NCBI GenBank assembly: GCA_001414485.1
Contig: LLEY01000247.1
Span: forward strand, 1 to 64,000
Source: Calycina herbarum
Lineage: Eukaryota > Ascomycota > Leotiomycetes > Helotiales > Pezizellaceae
Length of the DNA stretch: 64,000 nucleotides
Reading direction: 5' to 3'
Part shown: in pieces, positions 23,725-35,522 of the stretch
Numbering within the stretch: position 1 is the first letter of the stretch
Layout of the letters: each line of letters starts with the position of its first letter
Made by a program: the position numbers and the translations under genes
The notes under the pieces: model-generated
Seen by the model: only the letters and a program-made list of their open reading frames with translations
The model's database searches: none
What the model was told of the DNA's origin: nothing

Positions 23725-24874
23725 GTAAGCTCTAGTAATACTCCTTCGAATCGCTTCTATAATAACTAATCTAAGGTTAGACTTAGTTTATATTATATCT
23801 ATTATATTATTATTTCCTAAACTGTTTCTATAAACTATAGTTCTCTTATTAATAGATAGTATAATTCTTTAGGTTTCGTTTTAGCCTATCTAGTTATATC
23901 AAGTTCCTTTTATTCTTAAAATAGTATACTAAATAGTTATTATAAGTTATATTTTCTAAATACTAGCTTATTATTTCTAATTAATATAACTATAATATAT
24001 CGCTTAAATTCCTTTAGTATAATATCTTTAGATAGTATTCTAAGGAAAGAGGTTTTAATTCGTTTTATAAATCCTATTAGAACTTGCTATATCTACGTAC
24101 TATTCTTATCTAAGATATTATATATTCTCTATATATCTCTTACTTTAAAGTAGCTAGGTTTTTTAACTAGTTAACGTTTTCGTTCTAGTTCCTTTTCCTT
24201 AATAGTTTTTTATCTAGTAATTAAGCTAACTAGAGTTATTATTTTAAGGTTATTACTTATAACTATATATATTATTAAGATAGTTAGGTTAACCTCTTAT
24301 ATTATATAAGAACTCTAAAAGTCTAATTTCTAGTTATTAATATATACTTATTAATTTCCTTATTTAAAGGTTCTAAGAAAAGCCTAAGTTTCTCTAACTT
24401 TAGGATTTTTATTCTTTATTTATTCTTCTAAACTAGAAGATAAATCTAATATCTCTAAAGAACTAGTCGATAGTAGTAATTTATATTCTACTTAATAAGG
24501 TTGCTTAGATTCTATTACTAATTATATATTATAATATTCTTTAAGAAGTAGGTCCTTATTATTATTAGTATTTTATATACTACTAATTTCTTTATTATTT
24601 TTAATCTAGGTTCTATATTCTTATACTTTAAGCTCCTTATCTATAAGTTTAATATAATTAGTTAAAGCTACCTATTATTAAATAGTAGTATTAATTTATT
24701 TCTTTTTCTTAGAGTCTTTCTTCTTACTATACTTATTTACTCTATAACTTAGAAGGCTATAGTTATAATATAAGTTCTACTTATGTTAATAATTTCACTC
24801 CTTCTAGAAAAGTCCTCCTTTCTTTAGAAAGGTTTTCTTCTATATAACGTTTACCTCCTTACTATATTTACTAG
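23725..24874 (-). mobile_element. Chromovirus A1, third part (end of Gag and protease side)
   Basis: Colinear with A5 50600-51720. It contains the Gag zinc knuckle region near 24735-24785, with Cys codons changed to Tyr. It ends at ACTAG (24870-24874), which is repeated at 25237-25241 after a solo LTR. Confidence 0.82.
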
Positions 24875-25236
24875 TGTAGGAGGAACAGGGTAACGTAATA
24901 GATTAGGTTACCGTGTATAGATAAGCACAGGGTAGGTCAAGTGATCGTTAAATCACGTTTCTATAGAATCGGTAGATAAGTATAAGTAAAAGACTTAAAA
25001 TTGACTTGATTTCTAACTATAAGAATAGTAGAGAGCTATATATACTTCTAGGATAAGTACTAGAAGCTTCTATAGCTTACAAATAGAATAGTTACTAGAA
25101 GATTCTAAGGATCACGTGTTTACGTAACCGAGAACGTAACCGAATCTTCTAGACAATACTAGAAAGAACTAGTATAGACTAAGGTTTAAACCTAAAGCCT
25201 ATTAGTAAGTAAGGTAATTATTACCTAATACTAACA
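24875..25236 (+). repeat. Solo LTR, family S1 (362 bp)
   Basis: TGTAGGAGGAACAGG ... ACTAACA, with perfect 5-bp duplication ACTAG at 24870-24874 and 25237-25241. It interrupts A1 between two words that are continuous in A5 (about 50560-50590). No internal region is present, so it arose by LTR-LTR recombination or is a very short non-autonomous element. Orientation is arbitrary. Confidence 0.88.
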
Positions 25237-26055
25237 ACTAGTATAAGAGTGCTTCTACTTTCCTAACTCTTTACTCTTTTCCTATATCTAGGGTTACTTT
25301 TTCTAAATTTATATAAGTAGTTATCTAGCTAGACGACTTCCTTAATTATACCTATAATAGTTAAGAATTATATATTCTACTTAGCTATTTCCTTATAGAT
25401 ATATATCTTTAAACCTCTATAGAAGAGTTCTATAAGAGTAATAGTATCCTATCCCGACTTTGTCTTATAATATTAGAATTCATTAGTATAATCTATTACT
25501 AATCTAGTCTAGTATAACTCTAAAAGCTTATATATAGCTATTTAGATTATATTAAAGTCTCTGAAAACTTTTCTAATAGTTGTCTTAAATCCTCTCTAAG
25601 ATTTAAATATAATCTTAGTTAATTCTATCTTTCTATCTTTATTCTTATTCTTAAAGAAGTCCTCTAAGTATAGCTAACCCTATTCTAATACTAATCCTCT
25701 AAGATAGGAGATAGTAAAGATAGTTCGTAAGTTATAGTTACCTTTAAACTTATTAGAGTTAAAGTTAAAGTAGATGTCTATCTAGAAAAGGAATAAGTTA
25801 AGTTTCTTTTACTTCCTATAATATATATTAGGTATCTTAACTTTAATAGACTCAAGTACTTCGACCTTATAGGGCTCGGGTACGTCTAGTATACTAATAT
25901 TATCATCGTTCCTAGTTAACTATATACTAGTAGGTATTCTTCTAGTTATACTTCTAGATATTCCTATAACGTTAACTCGACTAGTATTTAGACTAGCTAC
26001 TATAGCAGGGGTTACTAGGGCTATAGCAACTAAACTTCTAAGCAGGTGCTTAAAA
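25237..26055 (-). mobile_element. Chromovirus A1, Gag part
   Basis: N-terminal half of Gag on the minus strand, colinear with A5 49748-50560. The leader next to the LTR (AAGCAGGTGCTTAAA, near 26040) matches the leaders of A2-A5. Many stops. Confidence 0.82.
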
Positions 26056-26511
26056 TATAATAAAACTTAAACGAACTAAATAAAGGTAACTAAGTCTCGA
26101 AGGTTAGTATATAAGTAAGAAGTATAGATATGCTAGGTTATTTACTTAGAAGTAAACTCGTTACTTATATCAAAGATATTAAATAAGATAATAAGATTAA
26201 TAACTAAAGTTAAGTACAAAGCTCCTATCTAATAGCAGACGTGCTAGTTTTATATAGAACCTTCGTATCCTCGGGCTACTATAGTCGATCTGGTCGACTA
26301 TAGCCGACATAGTCGACTCGTCGGCTATGTCGCTTACCCTTCCCGGTTACGTGATTATAACCGACTTCTAACAGCGAGATCCTAGAATTCCTAAATACTC
26401 TTTCTATATTATAGATTCCCTCCTATGTTACCTTCTATTTTCTAGACGTTATATCTTATTCTATTAGAACACTGTCTAGACTACTTATCACGTAAAACGT
26501 GATTCGTAACA
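26056..26511 (-). repeat. 5' LTR of A1 (456 bp)
   Basis: TATAATAAAAC...GATTCGTAACA on the plus strand; 456 bp, same length as the A5 3' LTR, so A1 and A5 form one subfamily. Its U3 holds two consecutive inverted repeats rich in CpG: CTATAGTCGA/TCGACTATAG at 26279-26303 and CGACATAG/CTATGTCG at 26305-26332. It abuts Copia-like DNA at 26512. The matching target duplication would lie at the lost left end. Confidence 0.9.
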
Positions 26512-27492
26512 CTTTGGTTCTTTTAAGAAATATAAATAAGAGTTGTTTTTTTCTATTACTTCCTAAAATCTACTAGTTCTAATTTAGCCTTTATCTATAA
26601 AATCTACTCTATATAGTTTAAGACTCTTTTTAACTCTTCTCTTATTTACCTTATATCTATATTTACTTAATCTCTTAGTATAGACATTATTAATATATAC
26701 GCTATTACTATAGGTAGTATTATTACCCTCGTTCTTCTTCTTTATCTTCGCTTATATATTATACGATTTCTAAAGTACGTCTTAGTTCTTATATTAAAAC
26801 ATCTTATATACCTCTACCTCGTCTACTAATATACTCTCTTCAGTCTACAGAGCCGAGCTAGTATAGTAATACAAATCAATTTAGTTATAATCGTTCTATT
26901 TTATATTAGCTTTAAAGTTTCTATATTTCCTATAAGCCTTAGACTTTCTACAAGTATAGAAGTAGGCCTTCGAGCTAGAACCCTCGCGCTAATTACTCTT
27001 ATCTCTCTTCTTACTAGTATCTACTACGCTCTCCTCGCCGATATCCTAGAGATCTCTCTATAAACGATATAGCTAGCTTACTACTCCGCGGGCTTTACTA
27101 TGTCTTTTCTCTATCTACTATATATTCTCGCCGCCGTAGCTTCTAAAGTGCTACTTTCTTTAGACGATTCTTAAAACTTATTTACTATAATTATAAGAGT
27201 TAACTAGGCTACTATCGAGTACTTAAGAACTAAAAATAAGATAGAGCGGTTTATTACTAGGCGTTCTCCTTCTACTCGTATAGCTAACGTTCTATAAGCT
27301 CTTCTACGAACTATTTCTTCGTATCTACTAAGTACTTTCTATACTCTTAACCTATACTATATAGCGACATCTGTCTTCGGATAAGCTCTTCTTATAAGCT
27401 TATATCTACATCTCTACGAGACTATATATAGCTATGTTTATACTATAAAATTTAAGTATTATATTTTAGAATAGAATTTTCCGCTACCGCCG
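26512..27492 (-). pseudogene. Copia-like gag C-terminus and protease region, degenerate
   Basis: Read on the minus strand through TAA/TAG codons, a long frame can be followed from about 27480 down to 26512. It has a Ser/Arg/Lys-rich part, a segment with aromatic/Cys residues like a zinc knuckle (AYFYTCRKSKAYRK, about 26930-26970), then a region reminiscent of the Ty1/Copia protease tail (EKNNSYLYFLKEP, about 26512-26560). It is cut at 26512 by the A1 LTR, so RT is absent. The family call rests on weak motif resemblance; another retroelement gag is possible. Confidence 0.4.
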
Positions 27493-27734
27493 TGTTAGAG
27501 CTTATAGTAAGTACTGATAAATTGAACTACAGAGGCTGTCTATATATAAGAAGATTCGATTGTCCTTTCTAAGCTAGAGTCCTTGCTAACTTATATACTT
27601 AGTCAGCTTATTCTAGAGAGTTCTGCCAAGAGTACTCTCGAAGGTTCTGTCACGTCTATGCGTTGTTAAGCGAGGCTACGTAAATACGTCGCTAGAGTAC
27701 TCTAAGACTTACTCTACGAGTGTAACCCTTAACA
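27493..27734 (-). repeat. Solo LTR of family B (242 bp)
   Basis: Reverse complement of the B1 LTRs (45903-46144, 58288-58529), same length, TGTTAGAGC...CCCTTAACA. Perfect duplication CGCCG at 27488-27492 and 27735-27739. It carries visible CpA to TpA changes but fewer than its surroundings. Confidence 0.92.
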
Positions 27735-27990
27735 CGCCGTTCCTAGATAGCTCTTATATACGATAATAAAGTAGCTAAGGTCTATATTCAGCTTTAGAAG
27801 CCTCTGAAAATTAAGACTAGGTAGTATATTAACCTGTAGATTCCTTTTATAAGCTTTTAGGCTTTCTTATAGAGCTATTCGTTTATAGTAATCTCGTAGA
27901 CACCTAGTAAGTAGTATAACGTCGATCTCCTAGTTAAGTCTTAGAGAGGCCTAACTCGCGACATATTATACTATATAAAGAAGAGTAACG
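27735..27990 (-). pseudogene. Degenerate gag segment between two solo LTRs
   Basis: Continues the minus-strand coding-like sequence of 26512-27492 once the solo LTR is removed. Stops at Gln/Trp positions. No motif recognised. Ends with TAACG (27986-27990), duplicated at 28453-28457. Confidence 0.4.
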
Positions 27991-28452
27991 TATAACGAAA
28001 CTTAAACGAACTAAACAAAGATAACTAAGTCTCGAAGGTTAGTATATAAGTAAGAAGTATAGATACGCCGAGTTGTTTACTTAGAAGTAAACTCGTTACT
28101 TATATCAAAGATATTAAATAAGATAATAAGATTAATAACTAAAGTTAAGTACGAAGCTTCTATCTAATAGTAGACGTACTAGTATTATATAGAACCTTCG
28201 TTTATATTAGAGTCCTACTTAGTAGAAGTCCCGAAGATAGAGTCCGACTCTATTTCTAGAGCTCCTTAAAACTGGACTCTATTACCTAACTGCTCCTAGC
28301 CGAGTTATATAATATAACTATAATAAGATTCCTAGGATTATATATCCTTCTATATTTAATCTCTTCTTCTTTTCAGAGTTATAATAGTGTTTATTCTATT
28401 AAAGCGTCGCCTAGACTTTACTTATTCACGTGCTAGCACGTAATTCGTAATA
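27991..28452 (-). repeat. Solo LTR of family A (462 bp)
   Basis: TATAACGAAAC...ATTCGTAATA, with perfect duplication TAACG (27986-27990 and 28453-28457). Its R/U5 half matches A1-A5 closely, but its U3 half (about 28200-28380) is unlike that of any full copy here. It is therefore a further subfamily. Confidence 0.92.
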
Positions 28453-28915
28453 TAACGCTATAAATCTTCTCGTTATATTTAGTAGACCTTATAGAATAAG
28501 TGTCGATATAGATAAGTATAAGAGTATTCTAATAGTAGTAAGCGGCTTCGATATTATAACCTATCTACTATATCTGAAAACTCTGATCTATAGCTATAAC
28601 GCTCGCCTAGTTCGAGCTCGCTAAATCTATTTAGTCTAGTAGATCTAGAGTAAAGGCAAGTTTCTAGACACGTATATTATATAGACTAAAACTAACCTGT
28701 CTAGCCGACGTAGTAGTTGCCTAGTTACTTTTAAATAATATCTTATAGAATAATAAGTTAGATAATAGTTTTATAAGTTCTAAGATTCTTCCTAGTTTCG
28801 AGATCGTATATCTAATATTTTCTAGATTCTTTTAATCTCGATCTATTTAGAATCTAATAATATTACTAAGTTTCGATTTAGTAAACGTACTACTATTTAT
28901 CCGAGTACTATACTA
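28453..28915 (-). other. Degenerate sequence, probable continuation of the Copia-like element
   Basis: A+T-rich with RIP footprint. A minus-strand frame with scattered stops can be followed to about 28740, in line with the gag-like segment to its left. No LTR or motif is recognised at the right edge. Confidence 0.3.
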
Positions 28916-29420
28916 CTATTAGATATCTTTCTTAAGAAGGTTTTAGAAAAGTATATTAAAAAACCCGAGATTAAAGCTACTTAGGAGATTAAGAAGGTAA
29001 TAGAAGATTAGGAATTAGAAAACCTAGTATTAGATATAGAGAATAGTTATAAGATAATAGTAAGAGATAGTAAGATACTTATTATAAGTAAGCCTCGGAT
29101 TATTTAAGAGCGTTTTAGAACTAATAGATTAAAAGTATCTAGCTACGATAGTATACGAGATTAGATATAGAGTCTAGTATAAGACTATCTTAAGAAGATA
29201 GTTAGCTTAGTAGAATTAGAATATTAGTCTAAGTAGAATTAGAGACTATTTAACGTTAGAAAGAAGAGCTAGTAGCGCGATTTATACTTTTATCCGTATC
29301 CTAGTCTACGTATATAGAAATTAAACTAATCTAATTCTTAATTATTACTAGATTACGAGAACTATTATTATATCTAATCTTAAGTACGATATTTGATATT
29401 CTAACGTCTCTATTACTGTT
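28916..29420 (+). pseudogene. Unrecognised degenerate coding region
   Basis: One plus-strand frame from about 28916 reads for over 150 codons, interrupted only by TAG/TAA codons at positions compatible with Gln or Trp. It is rich in Lys, Glu and Ile in its first third (KKPEIKAT, EIKKVIED), then basic and aromatic. The contrast with the other frames suggests a former protein-coding gene destroyed by RIP. No family is recognised. Confidence 0.35.
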
Positions 29421-29439
29421 TAACTTAATTAGCTATTAG

Positions 29440-29780
29440 AAGATTTCTTCTAGGCTCGTACTATTACTAGAAGCTGATTCTTAGAAGAATAATATAACTA
29501 GGAGAGCGGGCCTACTAGGAGGTAATTCCAGAGAGAGGAGTACGTATAAGAGAAAGATTATAGAAGCGTATAGTTTATAGAAGAAAGTTCGTAGAAGTAA
29601 TCTTCTAACAGATTTCTCCTAGGTCTTACTTACTTCTAAGGGATTATATATAGAAGATAAGCTGTCTTAGAAGATCTCTTCTAGATCTAAATAGCTTCTA
29701 GAAGATCGGCTCTTCTCTAAGACGAGATTTAGAAGACATTAGTCCCTAGAAGAAAAGTTTTATATATATTTAGTAATCTA
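29440..29780. repeat. TTAGAAGA-rich low-complexity stretch
   Basis: AGAAG and its complement CTTCT recur more than twenty times on both strands, often as TTAGAAGAT or ATCTTCTA. No coding frame. It may be the upstream region of the degenerate gene starting at 29899. Confidence 0.45.
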
Positions 29781-29898
29781 TAAAATTGTCTAATTTATCT
29801 AATTTACTACTAACCTTTGTTTACTTAATATAACCTTATAAACTAACTGATTTCTTCCGATTATTTAGACTAATTAAGTAGTAGAATATAAGTAACCG

Positions 29899-30430
29899 AT
29901 GCCTCGTTAGAAGTTTATAAAGAAGGAAATTTAGAAACTAAAAGAATATAATTTTATAACATACCTTTTTATTTTTAATCTTAACTTATTATTTTATAAT
30001 AAAGAAGCTTCGCTACTTTAGATTCTCTAGGAAATCAGATATATTAGTTATTTCTCTTACTTAGAGATCGAGTTTCTATAGCTAAGAGCTTTGATAAAAC
30101 ATATTATAGATTAAGCTAAATAGTAATTATCGCGTACTCGTGTTTTACTTATAGTTACGCTAGTTCGCTTAACCTTAACTACTTAGACACTTTATACTCT
30201 TCTAATATAATAGATACTTAAAAATATTATTTATTAGTTAAATAATTACTAAGTTTAGTTAGATTATATATTAAATATCAGGTATTAAAATAAACTTTAG
30301 AGGCTAAGAAATATTAGAAAACTAATATATAATTTATTTAGAAGTAATTTATTTAGATAATTAAGTTACTACCTTACTATCTTACTTAAATTTGATTATT
30401 ATTTTAGCTAGTTATCTAGATATATAATCT
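29899..30430 (+). pseudogene. Degenerate hypothetical gene starting MPR*KF
   Basis: From ATG at 29899 one frame continues for about 175 codons with TAG/TAA at plausible Gln/Trp positions. It is Pro-, Thr- and Arg-rich in the middle (VRLTLTT region near 30165). The MADS-like segment at 30596 follows in a different frame, so the two may be exons of one gene or separate. Not recognised. Confidence 0.4.
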
Positions 30431-30595
30431 TAATATAACTACGTAGATAACTATCTCTTACTTAATTTTAAAGATCTAATACTATTAAATATATAAGATA
30501 TAAAGAAATAATCTTTAGAGTTTTATAAAGAGCCTTTTTACGAAAGTTAAGCTATAGAGAAGTTACTAAATTTCCTAATAATAACATCTATAAGA

Positions 30596-30790
30596 AGTCG
30601 ATAGAAGAGAGAATTAAGAAGAAGGAGAACTCTTATTAAGAAAGCTTATAAATTAGAAAGTATCCCTAGGTTTAAGATAGCTCTATTTATTTAAAAAGCG
30701 GGTCGAATTACTATATACTACTTAATTAATAACGAGTCTTAGTAGCTATAATAGGTAGAAATTATAAGAGAACTTAGTATATTAAGATTA
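30596..30790 (+). pseudogene. MADS-box-like fragment, RIP-degraded
   Basis: The frame at 30596 reads SR*KRELRRRRTLIKKAYKL, then IALFI*KAGRITIYYLIN. This matches the core of MADS/SRF DNA-binding domains, where a basic run leads into LxKKAxEL, a hydrophobic strand and a G-[RK]-[IY]-x-x-Y turn. Short MADS-like proteins of this form occur in fungi. The two stops (TAG at 30602 and TAA near 30690) fit CAG and CAA. No intact promoter or K-domain is seen. Confidence 0.5.
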
Positions 30791-30799
30791 TAATTAATA

Positions 30800-33700
30800 T
30801 TTAAACTAGTAATATACGTATTCTACTTTAAATAATCTTCTATTATATTATTTTAAGAAGTAGGCTTATTAAAACTTATATACTATCTACTTTTAATAGG
30901 AATAGTCTTATAGAATTATAATCTAGAAGTTAATAATACTACGATTACGTCGACTACTTTATATCTCTTAAGAAGATAAGATATAGTACTCTTTAAGTAT
31001 AATATCTTTAAGAAATATATTTAATAAATTATAAAAGAAGAGATATATATAAATCTAGTACTATTTATCTTCTTAAATATTATATCTTTTCTATTATTAG
31101 TAATCTCTAGATAGTATTAAAAATTAGAGTATAATAATACTAGTAAAAGAGGTAATAAAACAAGGTATTCTTCTGTTATACTCTTATAATAGTCGATTAT
31201 AATTATTTAGATTACTAGCTCTAGTTTTATAAACCTAGTCTATTACGTTTCTCTACTATTACATAATAGGCTATTCTACTATACAAAGTAGTACTTAAAG
31301 CTAGGTATAGTAATAATCGATAAAATTACTAGTTTCTACTACTAGAGAATATAGACTAAGGTAGTTAAAAAAGCGAGGTAGTAAGGTAACTAACGATAAT
31401 ATAATACGTATCTATACTTTTTACTATATACTAATCTTCGAGACTAATTAGCCTAGTTAAATAGTTAGTCTTATTATATAGTAATAGATAGCTCGTTCTA
31501 TCTTCTATTTTCCTTAGAGAATTATATTTATAGTTTCGTCTATAGAGAGTTAGATATAATAATCTATAGTTAGTTACTACTTTACTATCTCGTGTGAATT
31601 TGATTATTATATTATTACCTCGCTTTTTACCTTAGACTATCTTTTTCTACGTCTTAAAATTAGTTTCTAAGAGACTATCTCCTAGAAGCTAGGCAGGTCT
31701 AGAAGTAATCTTATAGAACAGCCTGAAGTTAGACTGAAGAATATAATACTTCTACGAGCGATAGATATCTATAAAGATTTAAGATTCTAATATATAAAAG
31801 GTCGCTAGAGCGAGTAGCCGTAGCCTTTACTTCAACGTCTATTAATTATAATTTATAAAGCCTTTGAGAAATATTCTTAATTATTCTAGATAAAAGACGC
31901 GATTCTGAATAAAAGACGCGAAGATCTCGTACTAATATATCTTAGTAACTAAACGTGTTCTCTTTTTCTCTCGCGTACCTAGAACAGTAGAAGATTTCTA
32001 CTAGGACTGAAACTAGTTACGTAATCTATACTCTTCTTTTATAAGATTATATTATATATAACCGCTTTCTTACTTATTAAGAAATACTAACTCTTTACTT
32101 ATATACTCTCGCTATCTTTAGAAGTAGAAGAATATCCGAGTTACGATTTTTCAGCTTCTCTATAGTTCGAACTATCCCTGGCTATAGACTATTTTATCGA
32201 GGTATAACTAGTACTTTCCTATAAAATAGAGAAGGCAGCGCTAGTAAACATATATAGATAATACTAATATAAACCTTAATAGTACTCTAATACTCTATAG
32301 AAACCTAGTTCTCTTTCTATATAGTTAGCTATTATATTCTAGAGGAATAAAAAAGTATTATATATTATATTCTACGTATTTACAAACTTAATAAGCGATA
32401 TAAGTCGTAATATACTAATAATTATAACTCTTAGATATTCTAAATTAGTTATAATTCTTAGAAGTAGGATATTTAAATACTAATAGAGATCCGAGGCTAA
32501 ATATAATTAGAATCTAAATATTTTATTCCTATAATATAAGAAGTCTTAGTAACTTAGGTAATAGAAGAATAATAATAATAGTATATAACGTAATATTAAT
32601 AGTAGTACTAAACTATCTAATTATATTTATATTAATATATTTAGCTAGAACTATACTATTCTATCTTATCTAAGCAGCTTAGACTAGAATATATTAGAAT
32701 ATCGAGGTAGTAATAAAAGCTATACTATAAAGAATATTTACTACTATAATAGTATAAACTGTTCTCTTAAATCCTCTCTAAGAGAATATTCGAAGATAAA
32801 GATATAATATCAATAGTTATATTATTATTAGACTTCTAAGATAGAGTATCTTATTAAAGTAGTATATCTATATACTTTTAGAATAATTATACTATATTTT
32901 AAGATATTAACTTATATATAGAATATCTATAATACGTTTAAAGAGTATAGACTAAATATCCTTTCTAAGTCTATAACCTATAACTAACTTATATATTAGT
33001 AGCTATTAACTTAGAACTCGATAATATTTAACTTATAAATAATAGCTATAGTAGAAAGTGGAATCATAAGCTCTTATATTATATAAGCTATTTATAATAC
33101 TATATAACTTTCAATTATAAGTATTAATACTATAGCCGCGATTATAGTCTAATTGTTAATTCCAGGTTATCGACTTTTTAGTCGTAATAGAAGCCGTAGT
33201 ATTATAGCTAATAAAGTAAGAGAAAATCCTATAATAGCGGTAATAGAAATAGTATTCGTTCGATCTCGTAGTAGCCGATTATAGATCTCTTTAGTAATGT
33301 TTTTTGTTTTTATATATATTAGAATTCTTCTAAAACTCTATTACTGAAAAATATACTAAGAGTCTCTTTGATTATATAGTATATACTTACGTATAGCTTA
33401 AGACTATCGCTTAACTATTAGTCTATATAGATATATAATAAACCTATCTACTTAGTATATAAAGAAGAAAACGTTAAAAGGCTAGCTTATAGTATATAAA
33501 GATAGAATTATATTTATAGAGTTAGATTATACGAAAGTAAGAGCGGTTACTATAGTAGTAAAGATTCTAAAAATCTGAAAATTTTATATTTTAAGTTATA
33601 AGTAAACGTGAAAATTTATATTATTACTTCTTATCTTATTATTTAAATATAATTACTACTTACTTTTGTTTTAATAGACTTTATTAAAACTATAATAGTA

Positions 33701-35100
33701 AACGATTATATTAAAAGAGAGGAGGTTATAAGAGGTAATTAGACGACTATTATTAAAGTACCTCCTAGCCGAGAGTAATAACTAAAACTAGGCTCTTATT
33801 TTAATTACTAGAATCTTATATATCTTAGTTTATATAAATATAGAGAAAAGTTATATACTATATATACTCTCTTATCTAGATAAACAGTTAAGTAGAATAG
33901 TAGATTATATAAGTTAGTTATATAAAAGATATAAGAAAGTTTTACTTTTCTAAAGAACTTATCTAATCAACGTCTATATTTTAAGTAACTAAGAGTAATA
34001 AGTAATATCTCTCTCTAATATTATTTAAATTCTTAGCTTATAAAATACGTTTCAGTAGTATCTCCTAGTTATCGACAAATTTAAAACTTCTAAGATAATA
34101 TTAAGTTAAAGAAGAAATTATTACCGTAGGTTATCTTAGGAATAGATAATAAGAGAAGTTAGGTAATGTTTATAAATCTAGTATAATAGATAGCTAGCTT
34201 TTTATAAGAATTCTAGAAAATCCTAAGAGATATAAGTTTCTATCTAAGTTACGAATACGTATACTAATTGAAATTATTAATACAACCTAGTAGTCGTAAA
34301 AGACGATATATAAATATAATCTCTATTTGTATTAATTCGTATATAAAGAGTAAAAGTAAAGAGAGTTAGTATTCTACAAGCTTAAGTATATAAGTAGTAA
34401 GCTACTTATATAATATATAGTATATAGATCTACTAGGCTCTTATATAAGGTACTATTTACTAGAATTCTATACTAATAGAAATTTTTCTCTAAAGAAGGT
34501 AATAGTATTATTAACGTCTATAGACTCGTTATAGACGTCTAAAAAAACCGCGTCCTAGGACTAATTAATAAAGGCTAGACTACTATTACTACTATTAAAC
34601 CTAACCTACGTATAGTGTTTTAAAACCTTAGTACACGACTCTTAATATATATATATTAGCTCTACTCGCTGTGTTTCTATCTTCAACTCGTAAGCTATAT
34701 TCCCTCGGTTAAGTTTTAGGGTTATTATAATAGAACGTAGTAGAAGAGCTAATATCTAGATTTTCTCTCGGATTTTAGATAGAAGGCGTGGAAACAGAGA
34801 GAAGATATATACTACGTAAGTTATAGCGCTACCGTGTTAATTAGAGAGATATATACTAGGCCTGAGATTTATTTATAATATATAAGTAGATAGGCGAGTA
34901 GAAGAGGTTATAAATTACTAGTAGAAAGGATATAATAGATAGAAAGTTTAAAGAGATATATATAGCGATAAGTGAAAGTTTAATTAATTTTTAGATTATA
35001 ATATTTTTAAACGCTTTAGGAAGTAGCTAATAAGATAATTGCTTATTTAATTATCTTTCTATATATTCCGTCTCTATTATATTAAAGTAGTAGATAGCTA
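30800..35100. other. RIP-mutated DNA without recognisable genes
   Basis: A+T-rich, TpA-rich DNA with all six frames closed every few dozen codons. Some stretches look like former coding DNA by their biased stop pattern (for example 32400-32800 and 33660-34420, plus strand), but no motif could be assigned. No LTR pair, tRNA or inverted terminal repeat was noticed. G+C rises from about 35180 onwards. Confidence 0.5.
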
Positions 35101-35103
35101 GGT

Positions 35104-35167
35104 AGAGAATAACCAACGTAGAGAATAATCAAGGTATAGAATAATCAAAGTATAGAATAATAAGAGT
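35104..35167 (+). repeat. 16-bp tandem repeat, four units
   Basis: Units at 35104-35119, 35120-35135, 35136-35151 and 35152-35167 follow A(G/T)AGAATAA(C/T)CAA(C/G/A)GT with a few changes; the last unit has AAGAG in place of CAA-G. The block sits at the boundary between RIP-mutated DNA and the gene island. Confidence 0.8.
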
Positions 35168-35522
35168 GCTTAGTAAGAAAGAATCAATATCTATAAGTGG
35201 GGTCCCGGCAGGTATCGGCTTAACGGGGTGTACTTGGTATTATTAAATCAAGAACTTAAAAGTTATAAAGAGGGAGTAAATCAACATAGTTCACTTAACA
35301 GCATTATATACTATCTCGTATCGATATTCACAGCCGCTACATTTATACCTATTACTACTGCATTCCTCTCCTCTTTATCTATCTCATTGCTTAACGTAAT
35401 AAAATAAGCAAACGAGACTAAAGCTATAACAGGTAGTAACTCTTTCAACGTAAGACAAAGACAGCTCTACTCTAGATATACATGTATTAATTTAAAAGGA
35501 GCCCACTCAGACAACTACAGAT
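35168..35522. other. Left border of the gene island
   Basis: Sequence changes from TpA-rich to normal composition around 35195-35235. The rest has no ORF of note. It probably contains the promoter and leader of the gene at 35523. No clear TATA element was chosen. Confidence 0.4.

Noticed and set aside
34700..34740. Possible telomere-type TTAGGGTTA
   Set aside because: A single occurrence in RIP-mutated DNA; no array.
1..35100. Functional genes within the A+T-rich DNA
   Set aside because: Apart from one short Gag start and one antisense frame, all frames are closed by RIP-type stops.
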